From assembly GCF_007827695.1 (NCBI RefSeq), contig NZ_VITA01000003.1, positions 124,001 through 188,000 of the forward strand: 64,000 nt of DNA. Reading direction: 5' to 3'. This stretch comes from Sinorhizobium medicae. Lineage in GTDB: Bacteria; Pseudomonadota; Alphaproteobacteria; Rhizobiales; Rhizobiaceae. Below are positions 50,922-60,962 of the stretch, piece after piece (the first letter of the stretch is position 1; each line of letters opens with the position of its first letter). The position numbers and the translations under genes are program-made. The notes under the pieces were generated by a model. It was not told where the DNA came from. It saw only the letters and a list, made by a program, of their open reading frames with translations, and ran no database searches.

Positions 50922-51201
50922 TTCGAGCGCGTCCTATCATATCTCCAGCGCCGTCATCATGACGATGCCGCACATGCGGGAGCGTGTCGTCGCCACTCTC
51001 GCCGAGATACCGAACGTTGAGGTTTATGCCCACGAGGCAGGAAAGATCGTCATCGTGATCGAGGGCACGAGCACCGGAATGCTCGGCGAAACTCTTTCGC
51101 GTATCGCGCTGCTCGAAGGCGTAGTGGCAGCCAACATGGTGTTTGAGCATGTCGAAACTCAAGGAGAGATCGGCCATGACCGGCGAACTGACGCGGCGTG
51201 A
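50914..51201 (+). CDS. napD: NapD, NapA-specific Tat chaperone
   Basis: This 95-residue protein matches Nap[11 protein letters not shown] opens the ferredoxin-like fold and G-K-I-V-I-V-I-E-G near residue 48 is conserved. NapD binds the Tat signal of NapA to delay export until the cofactor is in. It overlaps napF by 8 bases and napA by 26 bases, so the three are translationally coupled. Confidence 0.88.
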   Translation: MSDSSASYHISSAVIMTMPHMRERVVATLAEIPNVEVYAHEAGKIVIVIEGTSTGMLGETLSRIALLEGVVAANMVFEHVETQGEIGHDRRTDAA

Positions 51202-53680
51202 GATCCTGAAGGCGCATGCGGCCGGCATCGCCGCAGCTACAGCGGGAATCGCGCTTCCGGCGGCGGCGCAACCCGTGCCGGGCGGCGTCGAAGCACTTCA
51301 GATAAAGTGGTCGAAGGCACCCTGCCGTTTCTGCGGTACCGGCTGCGGCGTCATGGTCGGCGTCAAGGAGGGACAGGTCGTCGCCACCCATGGCGACATG
51401 CAGGCTGAGGTGAACCGCGGCCTCAACTGCATCAAGGGCTACTTTCTGTCCAAAATCATGTACGGCTCCGACCGACTGAAGACGCCACTCCTGCGCAAGC
51501 GCAACGGCGCCTTCGCCAAGGAGGGCGAGTTCGAGCCGGTGAGCTGGGACGAGGCCTTCGACATCATGGCCGAGCAGGCGAAGAAGGTGCTGAAGGACAA
51601 GGGCCCGACCGCCGTCGGCATGTTCGGCTCCGGGCAATGGACCATCTTCGAGGGCTACGCGGCAACCAAGCTGATGCGGGCCGGTTTCCGCTCCAACAAT
51701 CTCGATCCCAATGCCCGCCACTGCATGGCCTCGGCGGCCTACGCCTTCATGCGCACCTTCGGCATGGACGAGCCGATGGGCTGTTATGACGACTTCGAGC
51801 ACGCGGACGCCTTCGTGCTCTGGGGCTCGAACATGGCCGAGATGCACCCGATCCTGTGGACGCGCCTCGCCGATCGAAGGCTCGGGTACGAGCATGTAAA
51901 GGTGGCGGTGCTCTCGACCTTCACCCATCGGAGCATGGATCTGGCGGATATTCCGATCGTCTTCAAGCCGGGCACTGATCTGGCGATCCTCAACTACATC
52001 GCCAATCACATTATTCAGACCGGCCAGGTAAACGAGGATTTCGTCAGCAAGCATACGACCTTCATGGTCGGCGCAACTGACATTGGCTATGGCCTGAGGC
52101 CCGACAATCCGCTCGAGGTCAAAGCCGTGAACGCCAAAGATGCGGCGAAAATGACCCCGAGCGACTTCGAGAGCTTCAAATCCTTCGTTTCGGAATACAC
52201 GCTCGACAAGACCGTCGAATTGACCGGCGTCGAGGCCGGGTTCCTCGAACAATTGGCCGATCTCTATGCCGATCCCAAGCGTAAGGTGATGTCGCTCTGG
52301 ACCATGGGATTCAATCAGCATGTACGCGGCGTCTGGGTCAACCACATGGTCTACAACCTGCATCTGTTGACGGGGAAGATCTCTGAGCCGGGCAACAGCC
52401 CGTTTTCGCTCACTGGCCAGCCCTCGGCCTGCGGCACGGCACGCGAGGTCGGCACCTTTGCCCACCGGCTGCCGGCCGACATGACCGTGACTAATCCGGA
52501 GCACCGCAAGCACGCCGAGGAGATCTGGCGGATTCCCCACGGGATAATTCCGGAAAAGCCAGGCTATCATGCTGTCGAACAGGACCGCATGCTCAAGGAT
52601 GGCAAGCTGAACTTTTACTGGGTGCAGGTGAACAACAACGTCCAGGCGGCTCCCAATACGCAGAACGAGACCTATCAGGGTTATCGTAACCCGGATAATT
52701 TTGTCGTCGTCTCCGACGTCTATCCGACGATCACCGCAATGAGCGCCGACCTGATCCTTCCGGCAGCCATGTGGGTGGAGAAAGAAGGCGCCTATGGCAA
52801 TGCCGAGCGACGCACCCATGTCTGGCACCAGCTCGTCGATGCGCCCGGCGAGGCGCGTTCCGATCTCTGGCAAATGGTGGAGTTTTCGAAGCGTTTCACC
52901 ACCGATGAGGTCTGGCCGACCGACATCCTAGACGCCAATCCCGGCTATCGTGGCAAGACCCTTTACGAGGTGCTCTTCAAGAACGGCAATGTCGACCGCT
53001 TCCCGGCAAGCGACTTCAACAAGGAATACGCCAACCGGGAGGCCGAGGCCTTCGGCTATTACATCCAGAAAGGTCTATTTGAGGAATATGCCTCTTTTGG
53101 GCGCGGGCACGGGCATGACCTGGCGCCCTATGACCGTTACCACGAGGAACGGGGGCTCCGCTGGCCTGTCGTCGACGGCAAGGAGACGCTCTGGCGCTAC
53201 CGTGAAGGCTACGATCCCTACGTGAAGCCGGGGGAGGGCGTGAAGTTCTATGGTCGCCCGGACGGCAAGGCGGTGATCCTCGCCGTTCCTTACGAGCCGC
53301 CGGCGGAATCTCCCGACGACGAATACAATGTCTGGCTGGTGACGGGCCGCGTCCTCGAGCACTGGCACTCCGGCTCGATGACGATGCGGGTGCCGGAACT
53401 CTACAAGGCGTTTCCCGGCGCAGTCTGCTTCATGAATGCCGGTGACGCCCGCGATCGCGGCATCAATCAGGGGGCGGAGGTGCGGATCGTCTCCCGCCGC
53501 GGCGAGATTCGTGCCCGCGTCGAGACGCGCGGCCGCAACCGCATGCCGCCGGGTGTCGTCTTCGTACCCTGGTTCGACGCCAGCAGGCTGATCAACAAGG
53601 TGACACTCGACGCAACCGATCCCATCTCGAAACAGACGGATTTCAAAAAATGCGCGGTCAAAATCGTCTCTGTCGCATGA
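51176..53680 (+). CDS. napA: NapA, periplasmic nitrate reductase catalytic subunit
   Basis: This 834-residue molybdoenzyme reduces nitrate to nitrite in the periplasm. A Tat signal (L-T-R-R-E-I-L-K followed by an Ala-rich run) leads to the [4Fe-4S] Cys cluster ([10 protein letters not shown], then the fourth Cys in L-N-C-I-K-G). The Mo-ligand Cys lies in N-A-R-H-C-M-A-S-A (about residue 181), and bis-MGD binding regions follow through the C terminus. The start at 51176 was chosen for the Tat signal; an upstream frame adds 11 residues. The length is normal for NapA. Electrons come from NapC through NapB. Confidence 0.96.
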   Translation: MTGELTRREILKAHAAGIAAATAGIALPAAAQPVPGGVEALQIKWSKAPCRFCGTGCGVMVGVKEGQVVATHGDMQAEVNRGLNCIKGYFLSKIMYGSDRLKTPLLRKRNGAFAKEGEFEPVSWDEAFDIMAEQAKKVLKDKGPTAVGMFGSGQWTIFEGYAATKLMRAGFRSNNLDPNARHCMASAAYAFMRTFGMDEPMGCYDDFEHADAFVLWGSNMAEMHPILWTRLADRRLGYEHVKVAVLSTFTHRSMDLADIPIVFKPGTDLAILNYIANHIIQTGQVNEDFVSKHTTFMVGATDIGYGLRPDNPLEVKAVNAKDAAKMTPSDFESFKSFVSEYTLDKTVELTGVEAGFLEQLADLYADPKRKVMSLWTMGFNQHVRGVWVNHMVYNLHLLTGKISEPGNSPFSLTGQPSACGTAREVGTFAHRLPADMTVTNPEHRKHAEEIWRIPHGIIPEKPGYHAVEQDRMLKDGKLNFYWVQVNNNVQAAPNTQNETYQGYRNPDNFVVVSDVYPTITAMSADLILPAAMWVEKEGAYGNAERRTHVWHQLVDAPGEARSDLWQMVEFSKRFTTDEVWPTDILDANPGYRGKTLYEVLFKNGNVDRFPASDFNKEYANREAEAFGYYIQKGLFEEYASFGRGHGHDLAPYDRYHEERGLRWPVVDGKETLWRYREGYDPYVKPGEGVKFYGRPDGKAVILAVPYEPPAESPDDEYNVWLVTGRVLEHWHSGSMTMRVPELYKAFPGAVCFMNAGDARDRGINQGAEVRIVSRRGEIRARVETRGRNRMPPGVVFVPWFDASRLINKVTLDATDPISKQTDFKKCAVKIVSVA

Positions 53681-54153
53681 TGAGGAGCCCCCGATCTTTG
53701 CTCGGAAGCCTGTTGGCGGTCCTGCTCGTCGCAACGGGGGCGATCGCCCAGATGGCGGGTGAGAGGGTGCCGGAGCTCTCCGGCCCACCGACGGAGATGG
53801 GCGAGGTAGTGGCGGAGCCTATTCCGAAGTGGGTCGTGGACGACGCGCGCAAGGAGCGCGCCTATCCCGACCAGCCGCCAGTCATCCCGCATTCGATCGA
53901 GGGCTACCAACTTTCGGTCAACACCAATCGATGTCTTTCCTGCCATAAGCGCGAACTGACGCAGGAGTCCGGCGCGCCGATGATCAGCGTCACCCATTAC
54001 ATGACGCGGGAGGGGCAGATGCTCGCCGACGTTTCACCGCGGCGTTATTTCTGCACGGCCTGCCATGTGCCGCAGGCCGACGTGCGACCGCTCGTGGGCA
54101 ATACCTTCCGCGACATGAGCGAGATGGGCGTCGGTCACGCGGGGAGCGAGTAG
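53677..54153 (+). CDS. napB: NapB, dihaem cytochrome c subunit
   Basis: This 158-residue periplasmic cytochrome has a signal peptide (about residues 1-25) and two haem c sites: C-L-S-C-H (about residue 85) and C-T-A-C-H (about 125), the pattern of NapB. It passes electrons from NapC to NapA. The ATG overlaps the napA stop by 4 bases. [11 protein letters not shown] near residue 67 is a NapB motif with a His ligand. Confidence 0.93.
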   Translation: MMRSPRSLLGSLLAVLLVATGAIAQMAGERVPELSGPPTEMGEVVAEPIPKWVVDDARKERAYPDQPPVIPHSIEGYQLSVNTNRCLSCHKRELTQESGAPMISVTHYMTREGQMLADVSPRRYFCTACHVPQADVRPLVGNTFRDMSEMGVGHAGSE

Positions 54154-54156
54154 GCC

Positions 54157-54858
54157 ATGGCTCGTATAAAGCGCCTCCTATTGTGGGTGTGGAAGGTTCT
54201 GGCCACGCCGGCCGCAACGCTGAGCCTTGCCTTTTTGACACTCGGCGGCTTCGTCGGGGGCGTGATCTTCTGGGGCGCCTTCAACACCGCCTTGGAGCTC
54301 ACCAACACGGAGGAGTTTTGCGTCTCCTGTCATGAGATGCGGGCCAACGTCTATGAGGAGCTGACACGCACGGTTCATTTCTCCAACCGCTCGGGCGTAC
54401 GGGCGTCCTGTCCCGACTGCCACGTGCCGCATGAATGGACGGACAAGATCGCCCGCAAGATGCAGGCCTCCAAGGAAGTGTGGGGCAAGATCTTCGGGAC
54501 CATCAACACGCGCGAGAAGTTCCTCAACCACCGCCTGGAACTCGCCAAGCACGAATGGGCGCGGCTCAAGGCCAACGACAGCCTCGAGTGCCGCAACTGT
54601 CACTCGTCGGCAGCGATGGACCTTTCCAAGCAGACGCAACGCGCCGCCGAGATCCATACCCGCTACCTGCTACCGGGCAGGGCGACCTGTATCGACTGCC
54701 ATAAGGGCATCGCCCACGAACTGCCGAACATGCAGGGCGTCGAGCCCGGCTGGAAGCTGCCGCCCGAACTCGAAGGAGAGACGCTGCCTTCTGCTTCGGC
54801 AATCGACGACCTGAGGAAGGTAATGAATGACTCCCACAGGGTAGCCTTTGGCAATTGA
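54157..54858 (+). CDS. napC: NapC, membrane tetrahaem quinol oxidase
   Basis: This 233-residue NapC/NirT protein has one N-terminal membrane segment (about residues 14-42) and four C-x2-C-H haem motifs (C-V-S-C-H near 57, C-P-D-C-H near 87, C-R-N-C-H near 147, C-I-D-C-H near 179). It takes electrons from quinol in the inner membrane and passes them to NapB. It ends the nap operon, 3 bases after napB. There is no napG/H in this set, as in other NapC-dependent alphaproteobacterial systems. Confidence 0.94.
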   Translation: MARIKRLLLWVWKVLATPAATLSLAFLTLGGFVGGVIFWGAFNTALELTNTEEFCVSCHEMRANVYEELTRTVHFSNRSGVRASCPDCHVPHEWTDKIARKMQASKEVWGKIFGTINTREKFLNHRLELAKHEWARLKANDSLECRNCHSSAAMDLSKQTQRAAEIHTRYLLPGRATCIDCHKGIAHELPNMQGVEPGWKLPPELEGETLPSASAIDDLRKVMNDSHRVAFGN

Positions 54859-55270
54859 TGCTCGCAAGTCCTGGGACGAGCTGTTCCTGATGATGGAAGG
54901 CTGACTTGCAGCCTATCCATCTTTAGTTGGCTGCAGAGTGCACGCCAATCACCCGCTGCGGTACCGCCCTCGCAGGGCATCGGCGACGCCGGTCACAGAC
55001 CTTCCTGAAGAGCTTTGATACTCATGAAGGCGGGCGGCAGCCTTTCCGGTGAGTTTGGCCATTGTTGATCACAATCAACGACTCAACCGAAACGACAGCG
55101 TAAAGTTGTCCCACATGCGGATTAACTTGGGGTCTTCCAACGAGCGTGCCCGACGCGTCGACCGGATTGCTACTTATTCCGACATTCGGATGTGGCACAT
55201 CGATCTACGCTGCTGGGAAACAGACAGGATCCGGTCTGACGGTCCTATATCCAAAAACATTGGAGACGGC
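54859..55270. other. 411-bp gap with FixK/Fnr box; no gene
   Basis: No open frame here has family resemblance. The stretch holds a perfect TTGAT-N4-ATCAA box at 55065 and is read as the promoter region of the haem protein gene. Confidence 0.5.
55065..55078. promoter_or_regulatory. FixK/Fnr box (perfect consensus)
   Basis: TTGATCACAATCAA fits TTGAT-N4-ATCAA exactly. It lies 192 bases before the haem protein gene at 55271, suggesting activation under low oxygen by FixK or Fnr. Confidence 0.75.
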
Positions 55271-55750
55271 ATGCGAGCAACGTGGGTGATTCCGGTAGCC
55301 GCTCTGGTGCTCCTACTCGACAGATCCGACGGATCGGCTGGTCAGCGGGGCAAATCAGTTGACGAGCCCAGTAAATACGTACCCAGCGTTGGCGAGATCA
55401 TGACTAAGATAGATCTCAGCCGCTCTAAGCTTTGGTACTCAGTCAAATTGGGAAACTGGGCTTTGGCCGACTATCAATTGGAGCAGGTAAAGACAGGCTT
55501 TGATGACGTTTCTCGCCATCATCCTGACAAGTCCAACTTCGATTTCGCCAACGCGCAGAAGATAGCAAATTCGATCGAAGAGGCCATTGTCGCAAGAAGT
55601 GACGAGCAGTTTCAGCAGTCCTTCTCCCGGATGACAGCCGAATGCAACGACTGCCATCGGGCCGTTGGAAAACCTTTCCTCCACGTTGGGGCGCCAAAGA
55701 TCCCTTCTCCTTACAGCGACAAAATGCTCGAGCCAGAAGCCTTCCGTTAA
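55271..55750 (+). CDS. exported c-type haem protein, unknown function
   Basis: This 159-residue protein has a signal (about residues 1-22) and a largely helical body with one C-terminal haem motif (C-N-D-C-H at about residue 125), placed like the class II (c-prime) cytochromes with the haem near the C terminus. It does not closely match a named cytochrome. The start at 55271 was chosen for the signal peptide; an upstream frame through the FixK box is not plausible. A perfect FixK/Fnr box upstream suggests a role in low-oxygen respiration or nitrogen-oxide handling. Confidence 0.62.
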   Translation: MRATWVIPVAALVLLLDRSDGSAGQRGKSVDEPSKYVPSVGEIMTKIDLSRSKLWYSVKLGNWALADYQLEQVKTGFDDVSRHHPDKSNFDFANAQKIANSIEEAIVARSDEQFQQSFSRMTAECNDCHRAVGKPFLHVGAPKIPSPYSDKMLEPEAFR

Positions 55751-55806
55751 CTCGATTTGCTTTGGCGCGATATTGTGGCTCCTCGTCATGCGATCCTAAG
55801 CAACGA

Positions 55807-56442
55807 CTAAAGGCATAAATTCTGAAGGCCTCGATATCCCACGAGTTCAATCCCGCGAGCGCCATGCAGCTCGATGAAGCCCCTGTGCTTCAGCTTTGTC
55901 AGCGAGCGCGAAACCGTCTCAATCGTCAGCGCGAGATAGTCCGCAACATCGACACGGGACATGGACAACTCGAATCTGCGTGAATAGCCAGAGCGCTCCG
56001 ACATCTCGAGCAGGAATGCCGCGACGCGCTCAATCGCACTTTGACGACCGATGACGAGCTGATGCTCTTGTGCGGCGGAGAAGTTTTCCAGCACCGCGGA
56101 GAATAGAGCCGGCCGACAAAGCGGTTCTTCCTGAAGGCCGATGCATCTAACGCCGGTGACCCCAATTGCTTCTGCATTCAAACTGTGCCGGTCCCGACTT
56201 TGCAGGCCAAACCAGTCGCCACCAAAATGGAATGCAAGGATCTGCCGCCTCCCATTCGCGAGTAACCTATAAACCCGGACGGCACCGAATTCGACCCGAT
56301 AGACTTGATCGGCGCGTTCTCCGCAAGAGTAAATGCACTGTCCGTCAACGAAGCTGCTGGTCGGCGCCAACGCCGCCTCGCCTGACTGCGGGGGAATGGC
56401 ATTTATATGCCTCCCCCAGGATGCCGATATCGAAGTGTTCAT
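55807..56442 (-). CDS. FixK-like Crp/Fnr transcription factor
   Basis: This 211-residue protein has a cyclic-nucleotide-like sensor domain (about residues 30-130; A-F-H-F-G-G-D-W-F-G-L near 75) and a Crp-type helix-turn-helix (about 155-200; S-R-V-D-V-A-D-Y-L-A-L-T-I-E-T-V-S-R-S-L). The recognition helix has the E-x-x-S-R pattern that reads TTGAT-N4-ATCAA, the box found at 55065 and 60319. The N-terminal cysteine cluster of oxygen-sensing Fnr is missing, so it resembles FixK, which needs upstream sensors. The ATG at 56442 gives the usual FixK length. It lies among its likely targets. Confidence 0.85.
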   Translation of the reverse strand: MNTSISASWGRHINAIPPQSGEAALAPTSSFVDGQCIYSCGERADQVYRVEFGAVRVYRLLANGRRQILAFHFGGDWFGLQSRDRHSLNAEAIGVTGVRCIGLQEEPLCRPALFSAVLENFSAAQEHQLVIGRQSAIERVAAFLLEMSERSGYSRRFELSMSRVDVADYLALTIETVSRSLTKLKHRGFIELHGARGIELVGYRGLQNLCL

Positions 56443-56564
56443 TTCTCCACTCCCAGAACTTTTATTATTCGGGCCGCCTTGCTCGCGAAGCTCCCGCCGC
56501 TGTTCTCTGTCGAGAAATTGCGTAGGAACGCCGCCCTTCGGATGAGCAGGCAAATACCTTTGAG

Positions 56565-56834
56565 TCAAATGAACCCGTCCGCCGGGCCAAGCGCTTCATC
56601 AATCTCTGCTGCCAAGCTCTCCATCAGTCCCTTGAACTCAGCACGGCGTTCCTCGCGAATATGCAAAGGAAGCTGATCGACGGCCGCGAGTGCGTCCTCA
56701 GCGGCTGCAAAATCCTCGCACATTCCCCTGAAATCCTCATCGCGCATCGATAGCTCCCTGATTTGCAAGGAGCGCGCCGGAAATCGCCGCAATGCTGCTG
56801 CCATGCAGTGTTTCCAGTCCGGTTCCCCATTCAT
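56565..56834 (-). CDS. small hypothetical acidic protein upstream of the FixK-like gene
   Basis: This 89-residue protein is helical and acidic in its second half (E-D-F-A-A-A-E-D-A-L-A-A-V-D and E-F-K-G-L-M-E-S-L-A-A-E-I-D-E-A). I do not recognise the family. Two starts are possible, 56834 or the Met 29 codons later (R-D-E-D-F-R-G-M). It is on the same strand as the FixK-like gene, which follows after 122 bases. Confidence 0.4.
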   Translation of the reverse strand: MNGEPDWKHCMAAALRRFPARSLQIRELSMRDEDFRGMCEDFAAAEDALAAVDQLPLHIREERRAEFKGLMESLAAEIDEALGPADGFI

Positions 56835-56972
56835 GGCGCTCCTCCACCTTCGGTTTCAAAGATGTTTTTCTTATCGTCGGATTGTATTGCGCTCTGCCGG
56901 GATATGGACGTAAGATACAAGAGTATACGGGGCAGTTTCTGCAATCCTACGTTTTGCCCATGAGGGGCGGAC

Positions 56973-58727
56973 ATGACAATCGCTGACCGGGAGATCGTCC
57001 GAGCCGGATCGCCGACCGCTCTCCCTACGAACACGGAAATTCTTGCACAACTCGATCGAATACGGTCAAGCGCCGAATTCGACGTGCCGGACCGAGCGCG
57101 CAAATTCCTGGCCTACATTGTCGGAGAGGCAATTGCGGGCCGTGCCGACCGGATAAAGGCCTATTCGATCGCCACCGAAGTGTTCGGGCGGGATTCTTCT
57201 TTCGATGCTCAAACGGATCCAGTCGTGCGGATCGAAGCAGGTCGTATCCGACGCGCCCTCGAGCGATATTATTTCGTTGCGGGGAGCAACGATCCAATCG
57301 TGATAAAAATGCCCAAGGGCGGCTACGCGCCCGCCTTCGAAAAACGGCTCGGTGCGCTGTACCCCCTAACTTCCGGACAGGCCGCAGACGTTCAGTCGCG
57401 TTCCATGCCGCTTGAGCAGACCGCGCTGTGGGTCAGTGTGGCCACAGTGGGTCTCCTGACATGTGGTTTGATCGCAAATGCATTTTTTGGCTCGGCGGCA
57501 ACGACATTCGAGAGCCTCACGAAGTCTGGCGGCACTCCAAACATTCCGAAACTGATGGTGATGCCGTTTGAAGACCTTTCACAAACGCCGCAATCGGCGA
57601 TGATCACACGCGGACTAACAGATGAGGTCATCAACAACATCGCCAAGTTCAAGGAGATTGTTGTGGTCGCCGGGCCGGCAGCCCCGAACCCTCATAGCGC
57701 CGAAAGGGAATATCCGGCCTTTGCGTTAGAAGGCCGAGTCCGGCTCGATGGCGACAAACTTCGGCTGGGCATACGGCTAGTCCAGCATTCCGATGGTTCA
57801 GTCGTGTGGGCGAACACCTATGACGAAGTACTACAGCCGCGTAAGATCATCGAGTTGCAGCAGAACGCCGCTGCTGCAGTGGCTAGTGCCATCGCACAAC
57901 CATACGGCATTGTTTTCCAGGCCAACGCCACACACTTCATGCGCTCTGTCCCGGACGATTGGCAGGCTTATGCGTGCACCCTGGCCTACTACGGGTATCG
58001 GGGCGATCTAAATCCGCAGACACATGCCTCCGTTCAAGAGTGTCTTCAGCATGCAACGACACAGTTTCCCGATTATGCTACGGCATGGGCACTTCTCTCA
58101 CTGACCTATGTTGACGAGCTTCGCTTTCGATATCGCCTGAACCGATCGACGTCGGTGTCGCTCACACACGCGATCGAGGCTGCGGCGCGTGCGGTGGAGC
58201 TTGACCCTCAGAACGTTCGCGCACTGCAGGCGGAGATGCTTACATTATTTTTCCGCGGCGAAGTTAGCGCTGCCCTGGCGGTCGGCGCGCGCGCTTATGC
58301 GATCAATCCCAACGACGCCGAGTTCTCGGGCGAATATGGTTTCCGGCTCGCACTGTCCGGTCAGTGGCGTTCGGGGTGCGACCTTGTGTCGAAAACCGTA
58401 GCGAGCAATCCCGGGCCGACAGGATATTTCGAGGCAGCGCTGGCGGTCTGTTGCTATATTGAACACGACTACGTCGCCGCCGAACGGTGGGCCCGGTTGG
58501 CGGACCTTCACGCCAATCCTGTCTACCATGTCATTTTACTCGCCATTCTTGGCAAGCTCGGCAAGATGGACTTGGCTCGTGCCGAGAGACAATGGCTTGA
58601 AACCAACGTACCTGGTTTCCTCGAGAACGCACGAAACGAAGTCGCATTGCGAATTCACCGCCCGGAAGACCGAGAGCATTTCATAGAGGGTTTGCGCCAG
58701 GCAGGCGTACCCGTTCCCGGAAATTGA
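56973..58727 (+). CDS. TolB-like/TPR protein with N-terminal DNA-binding-like domain
   Basis: This 584-residue protein has an N-terminal helical domain (about residues 20-125; F-L-A-Y-I-V-G-E-A-I-A-G, then R-I-E-A-G-R-I-R-R-A-L-E-R-Y-Y and P-K-G-G-Y-A-P-A-F) often annotated with adenylate cyclase or CadC-like regulators. One membrane segment follows (about 150-170), then a TolB-like region (about 195-300; M-P-F-E-D-L-S-Q and R-G-L-T-D-E-V-I-N-N), and a TPR-type C terminus (about 350-570). No catalytic cyclase domain is visible, so the usual adenylate cyclase label would be wrong here. It may be a membrane-linked sensor or regulator. Target unknown. Confidence 0.62.
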   Translation: MTIADREIVRAGSPTALPTNTEILAQLDRIRSSAEFDVPDRARKFLAYIVGEAIAGRADRIKAYSIATEVFGRDSSFDAQTDPVVRIEAGRIRRALERYYFVAGSNDPIVIKMPKGGYAPAFEKRLGALYPLTSGQAADVQSRSMPLEQTALWVSVATVGLLTCGLIANAFFGSAATTFESLTKSGGTPNIPKLMVMPFEDLSQTPQSAMITRGLTDEVINNIAKFKEIVVVAGPAAPNPHSAEREYPAFALEGRVRLDGDKLRLGIRLVQHSDGSVVWANTYDEVLQPRKIIELQQNAAAAVASAIAQPYGIVFQANATHFMRSVPDDWQAYACTLAYYGYRGDLNPQTHASVQECLQHATTQFPDYATAWALLSLTYVDELRFRYRLNRSTSVSLTHAIEAAARAVELDPQNVRALQAEMLTLFFRGEVSAALAVGARAYAINPNDAEFSGEYGFRLALSGQWRSGCDLVSKTVASNPGPTGYFEAALAVCCYIEHDYVAAERWARLADLHANPVYHVILLAILGKLGKMDLARAERQWLETNVPGFLENARNEVALRIHRPEDREHFIEGLRQAGVPVPGN

Positions 58728-58771
58728 GGTATCGCCAAGCGCCATAGGCAAGCGCCATGGCATGCGTGCCA

Positions 58772-59917
58772 TTAGGTTGGATTCGGCAGTTTCGATGGCT
58801 CCAGCCGCAGCCTTTCCGCTCCCACGGTGTCCGTGCTCATCCAGATCAACAGTAAATCGTGGAACACGCTGAGAACGATCGGCCCCAGGAAAAGTCCTAT
58901 CAATCCGTACGAAAGCGTGCCGCCGAGCACACCCAGCAAAATCACGAGTGTCGGTGTGGAAAGTCCGCGCGCGACCAGGATTGGCTTCATGACGTTATCG
59001 ATGATGAGGAGCGGTATCAGCAAGATCGTAAACAAGGCAGCCATGCCGAATTCCATCGAGGTCCACGCCCAGACGATCACGGGCAGCAGAACCAACGCCG
59101 GTCCAATCTGAATGATGCAGAGGATAAGGACGACGAAGGCGATTGCACCGGGTGCAGGAACTTTGAAAAGGCTCAGGATCAAAACACAGAGAAAGGCTTG
59201 CAAGAGGGCGACACCGATCACACCCCGCGCCACGTTGCGGATCGTTGCCGCTGCCAGTTGCAAAAAGCCAACGCCTCTCTCCCCACCTATTCTGCTCGCG
59301 AATCCCCGCGCACTGTTTGCCAGCCGTGCTCCGGACCCGAAGAGAAAACCGGCGACAAGAACGGAAACCACAAAGCTGAGCAGGTCGGCGCCAATCGACG
59401 CGATTGTGCTGAGCGCCTTGCTGCCCGCTTGCAGGAGCGAAGGCTTGATCTGTTGCAATACGGCCTCAAGATTGTCAGAAGCCATACTCCAGACCGAATA
59501 GATGCGCTCGCCGATAAGCGGAAAACTGCGAATACTGTCGGGTGGCGCCGAAATCAGAAGAGATCGATCATTCAGCCTCGCAAGCACCACCTGTAGGCCC
59601 TCGGCAAAGCTGATCGCAATGGCTGCGAGCGGAGCGACGATAACGAGCAGCCCCAGCATTGTAATGACGAGCGCCGTCACACGGGGCCGGTGGCCGAGGA
59701 CAGCTGAAAGCGCAGTATAGGCCGGATAAAGGGCTACAGCCAGGATCGCGGCCCAAATAAGAATAATCGCAAATGGCGCGATCAAGGTCAGAGACCAGTA
59801 GGCGAAAAGTCCAACCAGGCCGATCCGTGCGATCTCGGTTATTCTCGGCTCGATAGACGGCCGCGCGGCGGGATTAACCGGGTCCGGGTTTCGTTGGGAT
59901 GATGGATTGTCGTCCAT
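58772..59917 (-). CDS. AI-2E family transporter-like membrane protein
   Basis: This 381-residue protein has about seven to eight hydrophobic segments and the AI-2E/PerM pattern (I-Q-I-G-P-A-L-V-L-L-P near residue 265, N-V-M-K-P-I-L-V-A-R-G-L near 310, L-G-V-L-G-G-T-L-S-Y-G-L-I-G-L-F-L-G-P near 328). Family members move small solutes; the substrate here is unknown. The start at 59917 drops a 13-residue upstream extension. It converges with the TolB/TPR gene, 45 bases away, and is of normal length, in contrast to the long homologue at 24667. Confidence 0.8.
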   Translation of the reverse strand: MDDNPSSQRNPDPVNPAARPSIEPRITEIARIGLVGLFAYWSLTLIAPFAIILIWAAILAVALYPAYTALSAVLGHRPRVTALVITMLGLLVIVAPLAAIAISFAEGLQVVLARLNDRSLLISAPPDSIRSFPLIGERIYSVWSMASDNLEAVLQQIKPSLLQAGSKALSTIASIGADLLSFVVSVLVAGFLFGSGARLANSARGFASRIGGERGVGFLQLAAATIRNVARGVIGVALLQAFLCVLILSLFKVPAPGAIAFVVLILCIIQIGPALVLLPVIVWAWTSMEFGMAALFTILLIPLLIIDNVMKPILVARGLSTPTLVILLGVLGGTLSYGLIGLFLGPIVLSVFHDLLLIWMSTDTVGAERLRLEPSKLPNPT

Positions 59918-60470
59918 GGCAAACCTCGCCTTTGATGCCGGAAACAAAAAGCTCATCCGCGTGGTTTCTGAGGCTTGCGCGTTCGATGCAAATGCGCTCG
60001 CGCAGGGTCACTTCAGTTGAAGCAAAAAAGTCCTGTCTTCTGCACCGATCGTCCGTCGCGGGGGCCAGGTACCCTCATGCAAGCCAGAGATTATGGTTGA
60101 TTGTACGCCGCATATCCGCAGCGCAGCAGTAACATACCGTAGCATACGTCAATCAGCGTTCCCGCTTCGCGCGTTTCGTCGTACACAGATCTTGGGTCAT
60201 AGGCAGGTTTTACAAGCGCGTGAATGATGGGGACTTGACCTGGAGGCCTAGCGCGGCGCGTCTTCACAGAGAGAAGCAGCCGGTATCGGGACGGTTCGCA
60301 AGTTGTTACCTGTCAATATTGACCGCGATCAATGCCACCGACGCATTCTGGCGTAATATCAGACTTGAGGAAATTGAGGTGACTAGTCCCCTTCTCTACT
60401 CGCCTTAGGTTCAAGCATTTTTGCCGCAGCCAGCGGCTTGTGCCAGTTTTCAGGAAGGGGGAGCGCAGAG
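59918..60470. other. 553-bp gap with FixK/Fnr-like box; no supported gene
   Basis: The short open frames 59899-60132 and 60220-60408 show no family pattern. The box at 60319 suggests this is a promoter region for the two genes that follow. Confidence 0.5.
60319..60332. promoter_or_regulatory. FixK/Fnr-like box before the HlyD pair
   Basis: TTGACCGCGATCAA fits TTGA(T/C)-N4-(A/G)TCAA and lies 138 bases before the gene at 60471. Together with the FixK-like gene at 55807 it suggests low-oxygen activation of the membrane-protein pair. Confidence 0.6.
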
Positions 60471-60959
60471 ATGGAAGACTCCTTGCATCCGGCTGCGGTT
60501 GCCCATCTGCCGCCGTTCATCACCGCGCCTGGTCAGACCGACGTTCTTTTTAACGTGATGATCGTCTTCGTCTTGCTGATGGTCTTTGTGGTCGGCATCC
60601 TCTACCTGCGCCTGCACGCTTTGCCCGAGCACATGGCGCATGGCGCCAGCAAAGTGCAGTTGCAGATCGTCGGCGTCTTGGCGCTGATCGCGCTCTTCAC
60701 CCACAATCACTTGTTCTGGATTGCGGCTCTCTTACTTGCCATGGTCGAATTCCCGAACTTCTCGTCTCCAGTCGAATCAATCGCTCGCTCGCTGGCGAAA
60801 ATGGCCGACCGGCACGATGGAACCGACGAACCCGTGACGAGCGCCCAGCCGGCGCCGATGCCCCCGCGAGCCAACGAATCCCACGCAAGCCCGCCGCAAT
60901 GGGTACCGCTCGAGATAGAGCCCGTGGCAGGTGACGATAAGGCCGAACGGAGGGGGTGA
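60471..60959 (+). CDS. small inner-membrane partner of a HlyD-type adaptor (YiaW-like)
   Basis: This 162-residue protein has two membrane segments (about residues 25-48 and 68-95) and a polar Pro/Ala-rich C-terminal tail. Its position just ahead of a HlyD-family gene (3 bases apart) resembles the E. coli yiaW-yiaV pair, in which a small DUF3302 protein precedes a HlyD-type adaptor. The sequence itself is not a clear DUF3302 member. The start at 60471 has GGGGGAG upstream. Function unknown. Confidence 0.55.
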   Translation: MEDSLHPAAVAHLPPFITAPGQTDVLFNVMIVFVLLMVFVVGILYLRLHALPEHMAHGASKVQLQIVGVLALIALFTHNHLFWIAALLLAMVEFPNFSSPVESIARSLAKMADRHDGTDEPVTSAQPAPMPPRANESHASPPQWVPLEIEPVAGDDKAERRG

Positions 60960-60962
60960 ATT

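Noticed and set aside
51050..52873. 607-codon minus-strand frame opposite napA
   Set aside because: It is antisense to a highly conserved enzyme gene and shows no family resemblance; third-position GC bias produces such long shadows.
60220..60408. 62-codon plus-strand frame upstream of the HlyD pair
   Set aside because: It runs through the FixK-like box, has no ribosome site and does not look like a protein.
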